DNA of 64,000 nt from Clostridia bacterium (GTDB lineage Bacteria > Bacillota > Clostridia > Oscillospirales > Acutalibacteraceae): the NCBI GenBank assembly GCA_017435385.1, contig JAFSFB010000016.1, positions 124,001-188,000 on the forward strand, in the 5' to 3' direction. Below are positions 31,714 to 42,309 of this stretch, piece by piece. The notes under the pieces are model-generated. The model had not been told where the DNA came from and searched no databases. It saw only the letters and a list, made by a program, of their open reading frames with translations. The translations under genes were made by a program, and so were the position numbers. How positions within the stretch are numbered: the first letter of the stretch is position 1; every line of letters begins with the position of its first letter.

Positions 31714-32529
31714 TTAAATTACCGCCTCAAAGAAATGATTGAGAACGATAACGCCTGCCGTTATCGCAACGCAGGCAATCATAGCCGCAAAATCGAGAGC
31801 GGAGAGCTTCATCTGCTTCATTCTCGTTCTGCCCTCACCGCCCGTATAGCAGCGGCAGGTCATCGCAAAAGCAAGCTCATATGCTCTTCTGAAAGCCGAA
31901 ACCATGAGCGGAACAAAAATCGGTACGAGTGCCTTGGCACGCTCGATGATCCCGCCCGTTTCAAGGTCGGCTCCCCTCGCCTTCTGAGCGTTCATGATCC
32001 GGTCGATCTCTTCAATGAGAGTCGGAATAAATCGGAGCGCAAGAGTCATCATCATGGCAAGAGTATGCACCTTGATTTTGAACACCTTGAGGGGTGAAAG
32101 AACTCTTTCAAGCGCATCCGTCAGCATGGTCGGGGTTGTCGTATAGGTCAGCAGTGAGCTGATAACAACAAGCGACACGATTCTGACCATGGTGAAAATT
32201 GCGGTAAAAACGCCTTTTTCGGTTATCTTGATGAACTTCCATTCAAACCAGACTGCTCCGCCCTGAGTATAAAATATATTGAGCACGGCGGTGAATATGA
32301 GAATGATCACTATCGGTTTGAGGCTTTTCAGAAGCATTTTTGCAGGTACACCCGAAAGCATCGCCGCCGCAACAGCCGTGACAGCTATAACGCCGAGAGA
32401 AAAGAAATTCCTGCAGAGAAATATCGTGACAATAACCGCAAAGGTGAGAATCAGCTTCATTCTCGGGTCAATTCTGTGAAGAACCGATTTACCGGGATAA
32501 TACTGACCTATCGTTATATCTCTTATCAT
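31714..32529 (-). CDS. ecfT: Energy-coupling factor transporter membrane subunit EcfT
   Basis: Transmembrane subunit of 271 residues shared by group II ECF vitamin importers. It couples the two ATPases to different substrate-binding S subunits. Hydrophobic helices cover about 25-120 and 240-265. The cytoplasmic coupling helices have MNAQKARGADLETGG near residue 155, containing the ARG motif that contacts the ATPases, and AFRRAYELAFAMTCRCY. The ATG at 32529 overlaps the stop of ecfA2 (ATGA), with GGGGAGG in front. No S-component gene is in the window. Confidence 0.93.
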   Translation of the reverse strand: MIRDITIGQYYPGKSVLHRIDPRMKLILTFAVIVTIFLCRNFFSLGVIAVTAVAAAMLSGVPAKMLLKSLKPIVIILIFTAVLNIFYTQGGAVWFEWKFIKITEKGVFTAIFTMVRIVSLVVISSLLTYTTTPTMLTDALERVLSPLKVFKIKVHTLAMMMTLALRFIPTLIEEIDRIMNAQKARGADLETGGIIERAKALVPIFVPLMVSAFRRAYELAFAMTCRCYTGGEGRTRMKQMKLSALDFAAMIACVAITAGVIVLNHFFEAVI

Positions 32530-33392
32530 TCGGGACACCTCCCCGAAGCAAGTTTTTTCAGTATCTCTGCACCCTGCTCAACCGTATAGACATTTGCGGG
32601 AACATCGAATCCTTTTTTTCTCAGGCCGAGAAATATCTCGGTTATTTCGGGAACATTGAGTCCCATCGAACGAAGCTCATCCGCCCTCGAATAGACCTCG
32701 TCAACGGTTCCCTGCATCGCAACGGTCGAATTGTTGATAACTATAACTCTGTCAGCCATGCAGGCGATATCCTCCATGCTGTGAGAAACAACAACGACCG
32801 TTGAGCCCGTCTGTTTTCTGTAATCCTTTATGAGCTCGATGAGGTCTTTTCTGCCCCGTGGATCAAGTCCTGCGGCAGGCTCATCGAAAATGAGTATCTC
32901 AGGTTCCATGGACATAACGCCTGCGATCGCAACTCTTCTCTTTTCGCCGCCCGAAAGGTCAAACGGCGACTGGTTGAGATGTTCTTTTTTAACGCCGACA
33001 AACGACGCCGCCTTCAAGACCCTCTCTTTAATTTCGTCATCCGAAAGCTTCATGTTTTTCGGACCGAAGGCTATATCCTTGTAAACGGTTTCCTCAAAAA
33101 GCTGATATTCGGGATACTGGAAGCAAAGTCCGACCTTGAACCTCGTATTGCGGAGCGTTTCCTTGTCCTTATGAATATCCACTCCGTCAATCAGCACCTT
33201 ACCCTCATCAGGCTTTAAGAGTCCGTTGAAATGCGAAATGAGTGTGCTTTTACCCGAGCCTGTATGACCGATAATGCCGACAAGCTCTCCTTTATTAATT
33301 CTGAGGTTGACATCACTGATTGCCGCCACCTGCTGAGGTGTGCCTTTGGAATAATAGTGCGTCAGCCCGACTGTTTCTATTGCGTAATTCAT
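32526..33392 (-). CDS. ecfA2: Energy-coupling factor ATPase EcfA2
   Basis: ABC ATPase of 288 residues. Walker A is GHTGSGKST (about residue 42), the signature LSGGEKRRVA (about 147) and Walker B ILIFDEPAAGLDP. The C-terminal extension has the EcfA2 type MGLNVPEITEIFLGLRKKGFDV (named by LNVPEITE). The ATG at 33392 overlaps the ecfA1 stop (ATGA) and GGAGG is 6 bases upstream; an upstream start at 33431 lies inside ecfA1. It forms the heterodimer with EcfA1. Confidence 0.93.
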   Translation of the reverse strand: MNYAIETVGLTHYYSKGTPQQVAAISDVNLRINKGELVGIIGHTGSGKSTLISHFNGLLKPDEGKVLIDGVDIHKDKETLRNTRFKVGLCFQYPEYQLFEETVYKDIAFGPKNMKLSDDEIKERVLKAASFVGVKKEHLNQSPFDLSGGEKRRVAIAGVMSMEPEILIFDEPAAGLDPRGRKDLIELIKDYRKQTGSTVVVVSHSMEDIACMADRVIVINNSTVAMQGTVDEVYSRADELRSMGLNVPEITEIFLGLRKKGFDVPANVYTVEQGAEILKKLASGRCPE

Positions 33393-34240
33393 CGGGCACC
33401 TCCGAGCATTTCTGAAATTTCTTCTATGCATTCTTCAACATTGAGAACACTATTTTCTCTTCCGAGAATATGGCAGAGCTCCGTTGACTGAGGAACATCA
33501 AGACCGTGGGAGCGAAGCTCCTCAACCCTTGAAAAGATCTCACGGGGCTTACCCTGCATAACGATCCTGCCGCTGTCCATGACGACAACTCTGTCCGCCT
33601 TGACCGCTTCGTCCATGAAATGGGTGATGAGAACAACGGTTATGCCCATCTCTTTATTCATTCTGTGAACGGTGTTCATGACCTCTTCCCTGCCCATGGG
33701 ATCGAGCATGGCGGTCGGCTCGTCGAGCACGATGCATTCGGTCTGCATTGCAAGCACACCCGCAATCGCAACCCTCTGCTTCTGACCGCCCGAAAGCTTA
33801 TGCGGCTCACGGTGACGGTGGTCATACATATTGACCGCTTTGAGAGCCTCATCGACTCTGCGGCGGATTTCCGTCGGCTCAACTCCGAGGTTTTCGGGTC
33901 CGAAAGCGACATCGTCCTCAACAACCGTTGCAACTATCTGATTGTCGGGATTCTGAAATACCATGCCGACGATTCTTCTGACCTCATCAGCCTTGTCGTC
34001 GTTATCGGCAACGATGCCCTTGACTCTGACGGTTCCCGAGGTCGGCTCATAAATTGCATTGCAGAGCTTTGCAAGAGTGCTTTTGCCCGAGCCGTTATGA
34101 CCGAGAACGGCAACAAACTCACCCTTTTCAACGCTGAAATCAACATTCGACAGAGCGGGAGCGGAGTTTTTTTCATACTCCTCCTCGGCATCGTAATATA
34201 ACATTGTCACATTTTCAAATTCAATTAATTTTTCGTTCAT
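33389..34240 (-). CDS. ecfA1: Energy-coupling factor ATPase EcfA1
   Basis: ABC ATPase of 283 residues. Walker A GHNGSGKST (about residue 47), Q-loop VFQNPDNQIVA, signature LSGGQKQRVA (about 150) and Walker B CIVLDEPTAMLDP are present. The Q-loop sequence NPDNQ is typical for EcfA1. It is the first of three overlapping genes ecfA1-ecfA2-ecfT. The ribosome site is weak (GTAGGA). Upstream are two zinc-ribbon membrane proteins rather than the usual rplQ. Confidence 0.93.
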   Translation of the reverse strand: MNEKLIEFENVTMLYYDAEEEYEKNSAPALSNVDFSVEKGEFVAVLGHNGSGKSTLAKLCNAIYEPTSGTVRVKGIVADNDDKADEVRRIVGMVFQNPDNQIVATVVEDDVAFGPENLGVEPTEIRRRVDEALKAVNMYDHRHREPHKLSGGQKQRVAIAGVLAMQTECIVLDEPTAMLDPMGREEVMNTVHRMNKEMGITVVLITHFMDEAVKADRVVVMDSGRIVMQGKPREIFSRVEELRSHGLDVPQSTELCHILGRENSVLNVEECIEEISEMLGGAR

Positions 34241-34261
34241 ATATAAAATCCTACAAAATTT

Positions 34262-34681
34262 TTATTCTGTCACTTTTTCTCCGCAGATCTCACATGACCC
34301 GTCGGAAACAGAGTAATTGCCGCAATGGGGGCAATAGCCCTTTCCGCTGTCAGAATCATATTCTTCGAGTTCTTCGATTTCCTGCGCATATTCAAGATAC
34401 TCGGCATATTCTTCATCGTCATCTTCGTCGTCGAACTCGGAATCCTCTGTATCAATCGGCATATCATCCAAGCCGAGTTTCGCTCTTTCTTCCGCCAGAT
34501 ATTTTTTATAATATTTAATCGAAGTCGAAGCCTCAATACCGTAATGAACCGCAAAAACCAGAAAAACGATGTTGAATATCAGCATTATCCATACCTCGGC
34601 ATAAACAGATATGCAAGTCCAAAACACAGCTCCGAGTATAAACAGAACACATTTTATTATGTGTGAAACATAAGGCTTCAT
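34262..34681 (-). CDS. Membrane protein with acidic linker and C-terminal zinc ribbon
   Basis: Protein of 139 residues, not assigned to a family. Two membrane segments lie at about 8-26 and 30-48. Then comes a strongly acidic stretch (about 75-118, with long Asp/Glu runs) and a zinc ribbon of the type CPHCGNYSVSDGSCEICG (two CxxC pairs) at the C-terminus, facing the cytoplasm. The ATG at 34681 follows AAAGGTG. It is followed 21 bases later by ecfA1 and preceded by another zinc-ribbon membrane protein of different design. The acidic segment could mimic nucleic acid or bind basic partners; this is speculation. Confidence 0.7.
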   Translation of the reverse strand: MKPYVSHIIKCVLFILGAVFWTCISVYAEVWIMLIFNIVFLVFAVHYGIEASTSIKYYKKYLAEERAKLGLDDMPIDTEDSEFDDEDDDEEYAEYLEYAQEIEELEEYDSDSGKGYCPHCGNYSVSDGSCEICGEKVTE

Positions 34682-34695
34682 TTTATCACCTTTTC

Positions 34696-35076
34696 TTACG
34701 GCAGTCTTTTGCCGCATACATTGCAGAATTCAAAATCCGCTTCAACTCTCTGTCCGCAATAGGGACAGAATCTGTTTTCTGTCTGCGGATCCGAATCATA
34801 AATTCTCTTTTCCCCGAACATTTCGTTCAGAGGATCGGTTTCTTCTCCGTTTTCGGTTATGTCATATTCGGAATATCGGTTTTTGCCCGTTGCGTTTTTG
34901 AAATTATAAACCGCATTCACAATGCCTATTGCAACAAATATCAGCCCGAACAACGCAAAGATTCCGCCGCCCGAGGAGGCAACAAGAATTGTCCAGAGCA
35001 GACCGAAGGCTGCTGCCGCAAGACCTGCGAAGCCGCCCATAAACGACGGCCCTCTGCCACGCTTTACGCTTTTCAT
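34696..35076 (-). CDS. Membrane protein with C-terminal zinc ribbon
   Basis: Protein of 126 residues. A basic start (MKSVKRGRGPSF) precedes two Gly/Ala-rich membrane segments (about 13-33 and 36-56). A polar linker then leads to a zinc ribbon, FCPYCGQRVEADFEFCNVCG, near the C-terminus. The ATG at 35076 overlaps the methyltransferase stop (TGAAATG region), with GGAAGGGG upstream; longer starts would run deep into the methyltransferase gene. No known function. It shares topology, but not obvious sequence, with the next gene. Confidence 0.72.
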   Translation of the reverse strand: MKSVKRGRGPSFMGGFAGLAAAAFGLLWTILVASSGGGIFALFGLIFVAIGIVNAVYNFKNATGKNRYSEYDITENGEETDPLNEMFGEKRIYDSDPQTENRFCPYCGQRVEADFEFCNVCGKRLP

Positions 35077-35951
35077 TTCACACCGTTCCCCTTCCATATC
35101 GCACTTGCGCCGCAGGGAAGAACCCTGCCGGGTTTTGACGAAACGGGAATTCCGATCTCGTCGCTCGAAACGCTGCCGCCGAGCTTTCTCTGAACGGTTT
35201 CTCCGAGAATATATTCCATAACGCTGGGCGAAAGTCCCGTTGTGTATGAATTGATAAGCACCATCAGCGCATCGTCGGAAAGAACCTCCATGCACATTTC
35301 AACGAAGCCGTAAACCTCGTTTTCGAGCTTCCATACCTCGCCGCCAGGACCTCTGCCGTATGAGGGCGGATCCATGATGATGATATCATATTTGTTTCCT
35401 CTTCTGGTTTCACGCTGAACGAACTTGATGCAGTCGTCAACAAGCCAACGCACGGGAGCATCCGAAAGCTTGCTTGCCGCCGCATTTTCTTTCGCCCAGA
35501 GGGTCATGCCCTTTGAAGCATCAACATGAGTAACGCTTGCGCCTGCATTCAGAGCGGCAACGGTTGCACCGCCCGTATAAGCAAAAAGGTTCAGAACTCT
35601 GACGGGACGGTCTGCGTTTCTGATGATATCCGCCGTCATCTGCCAGTTGACAGCCTGCTCGGGAAAAAGACCCGTATGCTTGAAGCCCATGGTTTTGATG
35701 TTGAATTTAAGTTCCTCAAAGCCTATCTGCCATACATCGGGCATTTTCTTGCAGACCTGCCAGCTTCCGCCGCCCGTGTTGGAGCGATTATAGATAGCAT
35801 GCGGATTATACCAGAGCGGATTCTCCTTAGGAGTTTTCCAGATCACCTGCGGATCGGGACGGACAAGAACGATATCACCCCATCGCTCGAGTCTTTCTCC
35901 GTCAGAGCAATCGATAAGCTCATAATCTTTCCAGTTTTCTGCGGCTCTCAT
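35073..35951 (-). CDS. Class I SAM-dependent methyltransferase (RlmI/COG1092-like)
   Basis: Methyltransferase of 292 residues, likely acting on rRNA. The SAM-binding motif I is LNLFAYTGGATVAALNAGA (about residue 120), followed by THVDASKGM. The catalytic IIMDPPSYGRGPGGE near residue 195 has the DPPSYGR pattern shared by this group. It lacks the N-terminal PUA domain of RlmI/RlmK, so the substrate may differ. ATG with GAAAGGAG upstream; 20 bases after ruvB. Confidence 0.85.
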   Translation of the reverse strand: MRAAENWKDYELIDCSDGERLERWGDIVLVRPDPQVIWKTPKENPLWYNPHAIYNRSNTGGGSWQVCKKMPDVWQIGFEELKFNIKTMGFKHTGLFPEQAVNWQMTADIIRNADRPVRVLNLFAYTGGATVAALNAGASVTHVDASKGMTLWAKENAAASKLSDAPVRWLVDDCIKFVQRETRRGNKYDIIIMDPPSYGRGPGGEVWKLENEVYGFVEMCMEVLSDDALMVLINSYTTGLSPSVMEYILGETVQRKLGGSVSSDEIGIPVSSKPGRVLPCGASAIWKGNGVK

Positions 35952-35971
35952 ATGACCGCTCCTTTCATCTG

Positions 35972-37003
35972 TTAAACATCAAGCCTCTGCTGCCCCGGCA
36001 TCGGTATGCCGAGATGCGCATAGCCTGCAGGGGTTACCTGCCTGCCTCTGGGGGTACGGCTCAGGAAGCCGACCTGCATCAGATAAGGCTCATAAACATC
36101 TTCTATCGTAACGGCTTCTTCGCCGACTGCCGCCGCAATCGTTTCGAGTCCGACGGGACCGCCGTTATAATTCTTAATCATCGTTCTGAGAATCAGTCTG
36201 TCGATCGAATCCAGACCAAGCTCATCGATCTCCATTCTGTCGAGAGCGAGGGAGGATGCCTCTTTGGTTATCATGCCGTCGCACATGACCTGAGCGAAGT
36301 CCCTCGAGCGTTTCAGAAGTCTGTTTGCAATTCTCGGCGTACCTCTCGAACGGGATGCGATTTCGAGCGCACCCTTGGGATCGATATCGATTCCGAGAAT
36401 GCCTGCGCTTCTGTTGACGATCTGCGAAAGCTGCTCGGGAGTATAAAGCTCGAGTCGGAGAATAACTCCGAAACGGTCACGAAGCGGTGCGCTGAGCTGA
36501 CCTGCTCTCGTCGTTGCGCCGACAAGGGTGAATTTATGAAGGTCAAGTCTTATCGACCTTGCGGAAGGTCCTTTGCCGATGATGATATCGAGAACATTAT
36601 CCTCCATGGCGGGATAAAGCACCTCTTCAACCGCCCTTGAAAGACGGTGAATCTCATCGATAAAAAGAACATCGCCTTCGTTGAGATTTGTCAGAAGAGC
36701 GGCAAGATCACCGGGTTTCTCTATGGCGGGACCGCTCGTTACTCTGAAATTGACTCCCATCTCGTTTGCGATTATGCCTGCAAGAGTTGTCTTGCCGAGT
36801 CCGGGAGGACCGTAAAGAAGAACATGGTCGAGAGTGTCGCCTCTGCGGCGTGCCGCTTCGATATAAACCGAAAGGTTTTCCTTGACCTTTTCCTGACCGA
36901 TATATTCATCGATGGTTTTCGGTCTGAGCGAAACCTCAATGTCATTATCCTCAGAGGATGAAAATTCGGGGGCAACGATTCTGTTTTCAAAATCAAAATC
37001 CAC
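35972..37003 (-). CDS. ruvB: Holliday junction branch migration DNA helicase RuvB
   Basis: AAA+ motor of 343 residues that drives branch migration with Ruv[19 protein letters not shown] starts the conserved core. Walker A is [14 protein letters not shown] (about residue 64) and Walker [12 protein letters not shown]. The C-terminal winged helix ends with [14 protein letters not shown]. The start is GTG at 37003 with AAGGAGG seven bases upstream. It follows ruvA with a 16-base gap. Confidence 0.97.
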   Translation of the reverse strand: MDFDFENRIVAPEFSSSEDNDIEVSLRPKTIDEYIGQEKVKENLSVYIEAARRRGDTLDHVLLYGPPGLGKTTLAGIIANEMGVNFRVTSGPAIEKPGDLAALLTNLNEGDVLFIDEIHRLSRAVEEVLYPAMEDNVLDIIIGKGPSARSIRLDLHKFTLVGATTRAGQLSAPLRDRFGVILRLELYTPEQLSQIVNRSAGILGIDIDPKGALEIASRSRGTPRIANRLLKRSRDFAQVMCDGMITKEASSLALDRMEIDELGLDSIDRLILRTMIKNYNGGPVGLETIAAAVGEEAVTIEDVYEPYLMQVGFLSRTPRGRQVTPAGYAHLGIPMPGQQRLDV

Positions 37004-37019
37004 CGCAATTCCTCCTTAA

Positions 37020-37628
37020 TTATAAATTCTTTGCAAGCTGTTTGAGAGCCTGCTTTATCATTTCTTCGGTTGAAAGATTGCCGTCAAGCTTGCCGACGGC
37101 TATGCTTGCTTCGGAGCGTGAATAGCCGAGCATGACAAGGGCGTTGACCGCATCCTCGCCCGCATAGCTGACCGTTGCCTTCTGAGCGGCGGCGATATCG
37201 CCGAGAGCAGCAGACGAGCCTGCAAACGAATCAAGCTTGCCTTTAAGCTCAAGAACGATTCTCTGCGCTATCTTTGCGCCGACACCCTGAGCAGCGGTTA
37301 TTGACTTGACATCTCCGCCCGCAACGCACACGGCAAGTCTGTCGGGGCTGAGCTGAGAAAGCACGGCAAGACCTGCCTTAGGACCGACGCCCGAAACACC
37401 GATGAGCATTTTGAAGCAGTCAAGCTCGCTCTTGTCAGCAAAGCCGAAAAGGTCGAGTGCATCCTCACGCACATTCAGATATGTATAAAGAGTCTGCTTC
37501 TCGCCGACATTCGCACATTTTTTGAGTGTGTTCAAAGTTGTATAAAGTCTGAAAGCAACGCCGTTGCAATCGAGGGCAACGCTGTTTTCATCGGCGAAAA
37601 CAACCGTTCCCGTTATGCTGTAAAACAT
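37020..37628 (-). CDS. ruvA: Holliday junction DNA-binding protein RuvA
   Basis: Tetrameric junction-binding protein of 202 residues. The N-terminal OB-fold starts MFYSITGTVVFADENSV and contains YTYLNVREDALDLFGF. Two helix-hairpin-helix motifs follow (GVSGVGPKAGLAVLS and AQGVGAKIAQRIVLELK). The C-terminal domain III that contacts RuvB includes DAVNALVMLGYSRSEA. AAGGAG precedes the ATG. A 66-base gap separates it from ruvC. Confidence 0.97.
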   Translation of the reverse strand: MFYSITGTVVFADENSVALDCNGVAFRLYTTLNTLKKCANVGEKQTLYTYLNVREDALDLFGFADKSELDCFKMLIGVSGVGPKAGLAVLSQLSPDRLAVCVAGGDVKSITAAQGVGAKIAQRIVLELKGKLDSFAGSSAALGDIAAAQKATVSYAGEDAVNALVMLGYSRSEASIAVGKLDGNLSTEEMIKQALKQLAKNL

Positions 37629-37694
37629 AGCTTATGCTCCTTGATTTTAGTGAATGGTGAAAAGTGAAGGATTTCGGAAGAGCTCTGCCCTTAT

Positions 37695-38192
37695 TCATCT
37701 TCTTCCGAGCTGACCGATGAGCGAGCCTGCGGAATGGCAATGGCAGATAGCCATGGCAAGAGCATCGGCGGCATCGTCGGGCTTCGGGATCTTTTCGAGG
37801 TTGAGCATGACTCTCGTCATCTCCTGCACCTGCTTCTTTTCCGCTCTGCCGTAGCCGACAACGCTCTGCTTGACCTGAAGCGGAGTATATTCAAAGATCG
37901 GAACTCTGTTTTTCTGAGCCGCCAGCACAAGAGCTCCTCTTGCCTGAGCAACATCAATAGCCGTTTTCTGGTTCGTGTTGAAAAACAGCTTTTCAATTGC
38001 CATTGCATCGGGTCTGAATCTCCGGATGAGCTCATCCGCTTCGTCAAAGATTTTTTCTATTCTTTCGTTGAAAGGAGTATGCGCTTCGGTGGTTATTGCG
38101 CCGTAGGTCAGAACTTTGAAATGGTTGCTCTGATATTCGACAACTCCGCATCCGACTATCGCATATCCGGGGTCAATGCCTAAAACTATCAT
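37695..38192 (-). CDS. ruvC: Crossover junction endodeoxyribonuclease RuvC
   Basis: Holliday junction resolvase of 165 residues with an RNase H-like fold. The catalytic acids are in GIDPGYAIVGCG (Asp6 or 7), MAIEKLFFNTNQKT (Glu near 67) and KPDDAADALAMAI (Asp pair near 138-142). The ATG overlaps the stop of der (ATGA), so translation is coupled. It forms the ruvCAB set with the next two genes, here placed after der. Confidence 0.96.
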   Translation of the reverse strand: MIVLGIDPGYAIVGCGVVEYQSNHFKVLTYGAITTEAHTPFNERIEKIFDEADELIRRFRPDAMAIEKLFFNTNQKTAIDVAQARGALVLAAQKNRVPIFEYTPLQVKQSVVGYGRAEKKQVQEMTRVMLNLEKIPKPDDAADALAMAICHCHSAGSLIGQLGRR

Positions 38193-39514
38193 TTCTTGCC
38201 CGACTCTCTTTCTCGGATTATCATTTTCGTGGGTGTACCTTCAAGACCGAAAATTTCTCTTATCTGATTGTCAAGATAACGCTGATAGCTGTAATGGAAA
38301 AGCTCGGCGTTGTTGACAAAGCAGACGAATGTCGGCGGTCTTGTCGAAGCCTGAGTCATATAATAAATCTTGAGTCGTTTGCCCTTATCGGTCGGGGGCT
38401 GGACTCTCGCCGTTGCATCGGCAAGAACATCGTTGAGCTTACCCGTTGAAATACGCATCGCATTCTGAGTGTCAACGAACTTGATAAGCTCGAAAAGGCG
38501 GTCAAGCCTGATTTTTTCTTTTGCCGAGATAAAGATAATGGGTGCATAGGACATAAAGGAGAAATCCTTCATGAGCTTTTTGCGGTAGCTGTCCATGGTT
38601 TTTCCGTCTTTTTCGACGGCATCCCATTTGTTGACCGCAATAATGCAGCCCTTGCCCATTTCGTGAGCGATGCCCGCAACCTTGGAATCCTGCTCGGTGA
38701 AGCCCTCCTGCGCATCGATCATGATAACGCATACCTGAGCTCTCTCGACTGCCATTTTTGCTCGGATCACGGAATATTTTTCAATCTGATCATAGACCTT
38801 GCTCTTTCTTCTGAGTCCTGCCGTGTCGATAAAAACAAACTTTCCGTGTTCGTTTTCAACGATAGAGTCGGTTGCATCACGGGTCGTGCCTGCAATATTT
38901 GAAACAATCATTCTGTCCTCGCCGAGAACCGCATTGACGAGAGAGGATTTGCCGACATTCGGCTTACCGATAACAGCAACCTTGATTGCATCCTCCTGCT
39001 CTTCCTCCTCTTCCTTGCCGGGGAGATATTTCAGAATCTCGTCAAGAAGATCGCCCGTGCCGTGACCGTGAACCGAAGAAACGGCAATCGGATCGCCGAG
39101 TCCGAGATTATAGAACTCATAGAAATCGGCAGGAAGCTCGCCAACCGTGTCGCACTTGTTGACACAGAGAACAACGGGCTTGCCGCTCTTCTGAAGCATG
39201 GCGGCAACCTCCGAATCGGTCGCAACAACGCCCGAACGGATATCCGTCACAAGAACGATGACATCAGCGCTGTCGATGGCAAGCTGAGCCTGCCTTCTCA
39301 TCTGCTTGAGAATTATATCGTCGGAATACGGCTCGATGCCGCCCGTGTCGATAAGCATGAAATGCCTGCCGAGCCATTCGCAGTCGCCGTAAATTCTGTC
39401 ACGGGTAACGCCCGGAGTGTCATCAACGATGGAGAGCCTTGCTCCTATCAGCTTATTGAAAAGAGTCGATTTGCCGACATTCGGTCTGCCGACAATCGCT
39501 ACAACATTACTCAT
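38189..39514 (-). CDS. der: Ribosome-associated GTPase Der (EngA)
   Basis: Tandem-domain GTPase of 441 residues for 50S assembly. The first G domain has [14 protein letters not shown] at residue 8, DTGGIEP and NKCD. The second has GKPNVGKSSLVNAVLG near residue 183, DTAGLRRKS and NKWD. A KH-like C-terminal domain ends with FGLEGTPTKMIIRERESGKK (named by TPTKMIIRERE). Start ATG overlaps the upstream DUF512 stop by 8 bases (TAATG context). Confidence 0.97.
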   Translation of the reverse strand: MSNVVAIVGRPNVGKSTLFNKLIGARLSIVDDTPGVTRDRIYGDCEWLGRHFMLIDTGGIEPYSDDIILKQMRRQAQLAIDSADVIVLVTDIRSGVVATDSEVAAMLQKSGKPVVLCVNKCDTVGELPADFYEFYNLGLGDPIAVSSVHGHGTGDLLDEILKYLPGKEEEEEQEDAIKVAVIGKPNVGKSSLVNAVLGEDRMIVSNIAGTTRDATDSIVENEHGKFVFIDTAGLRRKSKVYDQIEKYSVIRAKMAVERAQVCVIMIDAQEGFTEQDSKVAGIAHEMGKGCIIAVNKWDAVEKDGKTMDSYRKKLMKDFSFMSYAPIIFISAKEKIRLDRLFELIKFVDTQNAMRISTGKLNDVLADATARVQPPTDKGKRLKIYYMTQASTRPPTFVCFVNNAELFHYSYQRYLDNQIREIFGLEGTPTKMIIRERESGKK

Positions 39515-40823
39515 TATCTGTACCTCCTAACAAAGCAAACAGCAGTTCATCTCCTCCGCTGCCGTTTGCGGTAACCTTAACTCCGAGCTTTTCCGACAGC
39601 CCGGAAACCGTCATATTATCAAGAAACATATCGCCCTCACTCCTGAGGCAGTTCGGCGGAATCAGCAGCTCCTCGCCGAGGTCGATGCCGTCAAGCGCAT
39701 CGGCAATATCTTTTCCGCAAAGCAGTCCCGAAACGGTAATCATGCTGCCGAGAAGCTTGTTTTTCGCTTCAACAACATTTATTTCAAGACCTTTTATTCT
39801 GTCCTCCGCTTTTTGTGTAAGTTTCTTTATCAGCGGATATGCCGCCTGCCCCGTGACAACGGTCACTCTGCGTTTTCTTTCTTTAACCTCGCAGTCTTCA
39901 AGAGCCTGCATGAATTCGGATTCAAGCAGAGCCCACATTCCGACGCCGTTCTCGAGTTGAGGAAAACCGTTATAATAATCGGCATCGGGAATCTCCCTGC
40001 CTGCCTTGAGATAAAACTCGTCGGCGGCATAAGCGATTATCTCGCCGTGCTTTTCTTTGAACTCCTCATTGAAGCGGTCGATAATGTCAATAACCTCTCC
40101 TGCTGTTTGGGCGTTGTAAGGCTCGAGCGGATAAAGCCCCTCTCTGTGGTCCGAAAGACCGACAGGCACAGCCGCTATGCTCTGCACCTCGGGATAAAGC
40201 TCACCGAGCTTTCTCAGACTGTTTTCAAGCTCTTCGCCGTCATTGATTCCCGGGCAGAGCACCAGCTGAGTGTTGAGAAGAATTCCGCCCTGCGCAAGCT
40301 TGCCGATATAACGGAGAGATTCGCCCGCTTTTGGGTTGAGCATCATCTTCACTCTCAGGTCGGGATTCATCGTATGCACGGAGATATTGACGGGACTGAT
40401 ATGCATTTTTATTATGCGGTCAATATCCTCGTCCTTCATATTGGTGAGGGTTATATAATTTCCGAAAAGGAACGAAAGCCTTGAATCGTCATCCTTGAAA
40501 TAAAGACTTTCCCTGAGTCCTTCAGGAAGCTGGTCAATGAAGCAGAAGATGCATTTGTTTTTGCAATGCTGCTGCTTATCCATAAGATAGGTTTCAAATT
40601 CAAGACCGATATCGTCAAATTCATCCTTGATAACCGTTACGACCTTGCTTTTACCGTCTTCACTTTTCAGCACAAGACGGAGCTTTCTGTCGTTGAGATA
40701 AAAGCGATAATCGAGAACATCGTTGACGGAGTTGCCGTTGACGGAAATCAGGCAGTCGCCTGCTGATATTCTCTTTTTCTCTGCAACGCTTCCGCTCTGC
40801 ACGGATTTGATTATGACTGCCAT
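39507..40823 (-). CDS. DUF512 protein with PDZ and radical-SAM-like domains
   Basis: Protein of 438 residues. Residues 1-55 form a PDZ-like domain (RISAGDCLISVNGNSVNDVL). Cys87, Cys91 and Cys94 in CKNKCIFCFID are the cluster-binding triad of the radical SAM-like part, and the C-terminal DUF512 region (about 240-435) follows. Function is unknown; the gene sits upstream of der in most Clostridia. I prefer the ATG at 40823, preceded by AGGTGAA. It is the promoter-proximal gene of the long minus-strand block. Confidence 0.88.
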   Translation of the reverse strand: MAVIIKSVQSGSVAEKKRISAGDCLISVNGNSVNDVLDYRFYLNDRKLRLVLKSEDGKSKVVTVIKDEFDDIGLEFETYLMDKQQHCKNKCIFCFIDQLPEGLRESLYFKDDDSRLSFLFGNYITLTNMKDEDIDRIIKMHISPVNISVHTMNPDLRVKMMLNPKAGESLRYIGKLAQGGILLNTQLVLCPGINDGEELENSLRKLGELYPEVQSIAAVPVGLSDHREGLYPLEPYNAQTAGEVIDIIDRFNEEFKEKHGEIIAYAADEFYLKAGREIPDADYYNGFPQLENGVGMWALLESEFMQALEDCEVKERKRRVTVVTGQAAYPLIKKLTQKAEDRIKGLEINVVEAKNKLLGSMITVSGLLCGKDIADALDGIDLGEELLIPPNCLRSEGDMFLDNMTVSGLSEKLGVKVTANGSGGDELLFALLGGTDNE

Positions 40824-40865
40824 GGTTTCACCTGCCGACACTACTCTATTTTATAATTATCAGAT

Positions 40866-40874
40866 ATTATACCA
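40866..40874 (-). promoter_or_regulatory. Extended -10 promoter of the DUF512-der-ruvCAB block
   Basis: Minus strand TGGTATAAT (40874-40866) is an extended -10 box 43 bases upstream of the DUF512 start. The expected -35 region is A+T-rich without a clear hexamer, so the start point is less certain than the assignment of the gap. Confidence 0.5.
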
Positions 40875-40952
40875 CATATCTTTTAAAAAAGATAGTTAAA
40901 TATTTGTAAATAATATATTTAATTTATAATAGAAAGTTAGGTGATTTGCATA

Positions 40953-40981
40953 TTGTAAAACGGCATTTCCTCGGATATAAT
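40953..40981 (+). promoter_or_regulatory. SigmaA-type promoter of obgE
   Basis: TTGTAA (40953-40958), 17-base spacer, TATAAT (40976-40981). A second TATAAT lies at 40983-40988. The leader to the obgE start is about 50 bases. Confidence 0.7.
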
Positions 40982-41010
40982 GTATAATGTGAATTTATGT
41001 TTACTTTTAA

Positions 41011-42309
<1,299 letters not shown>

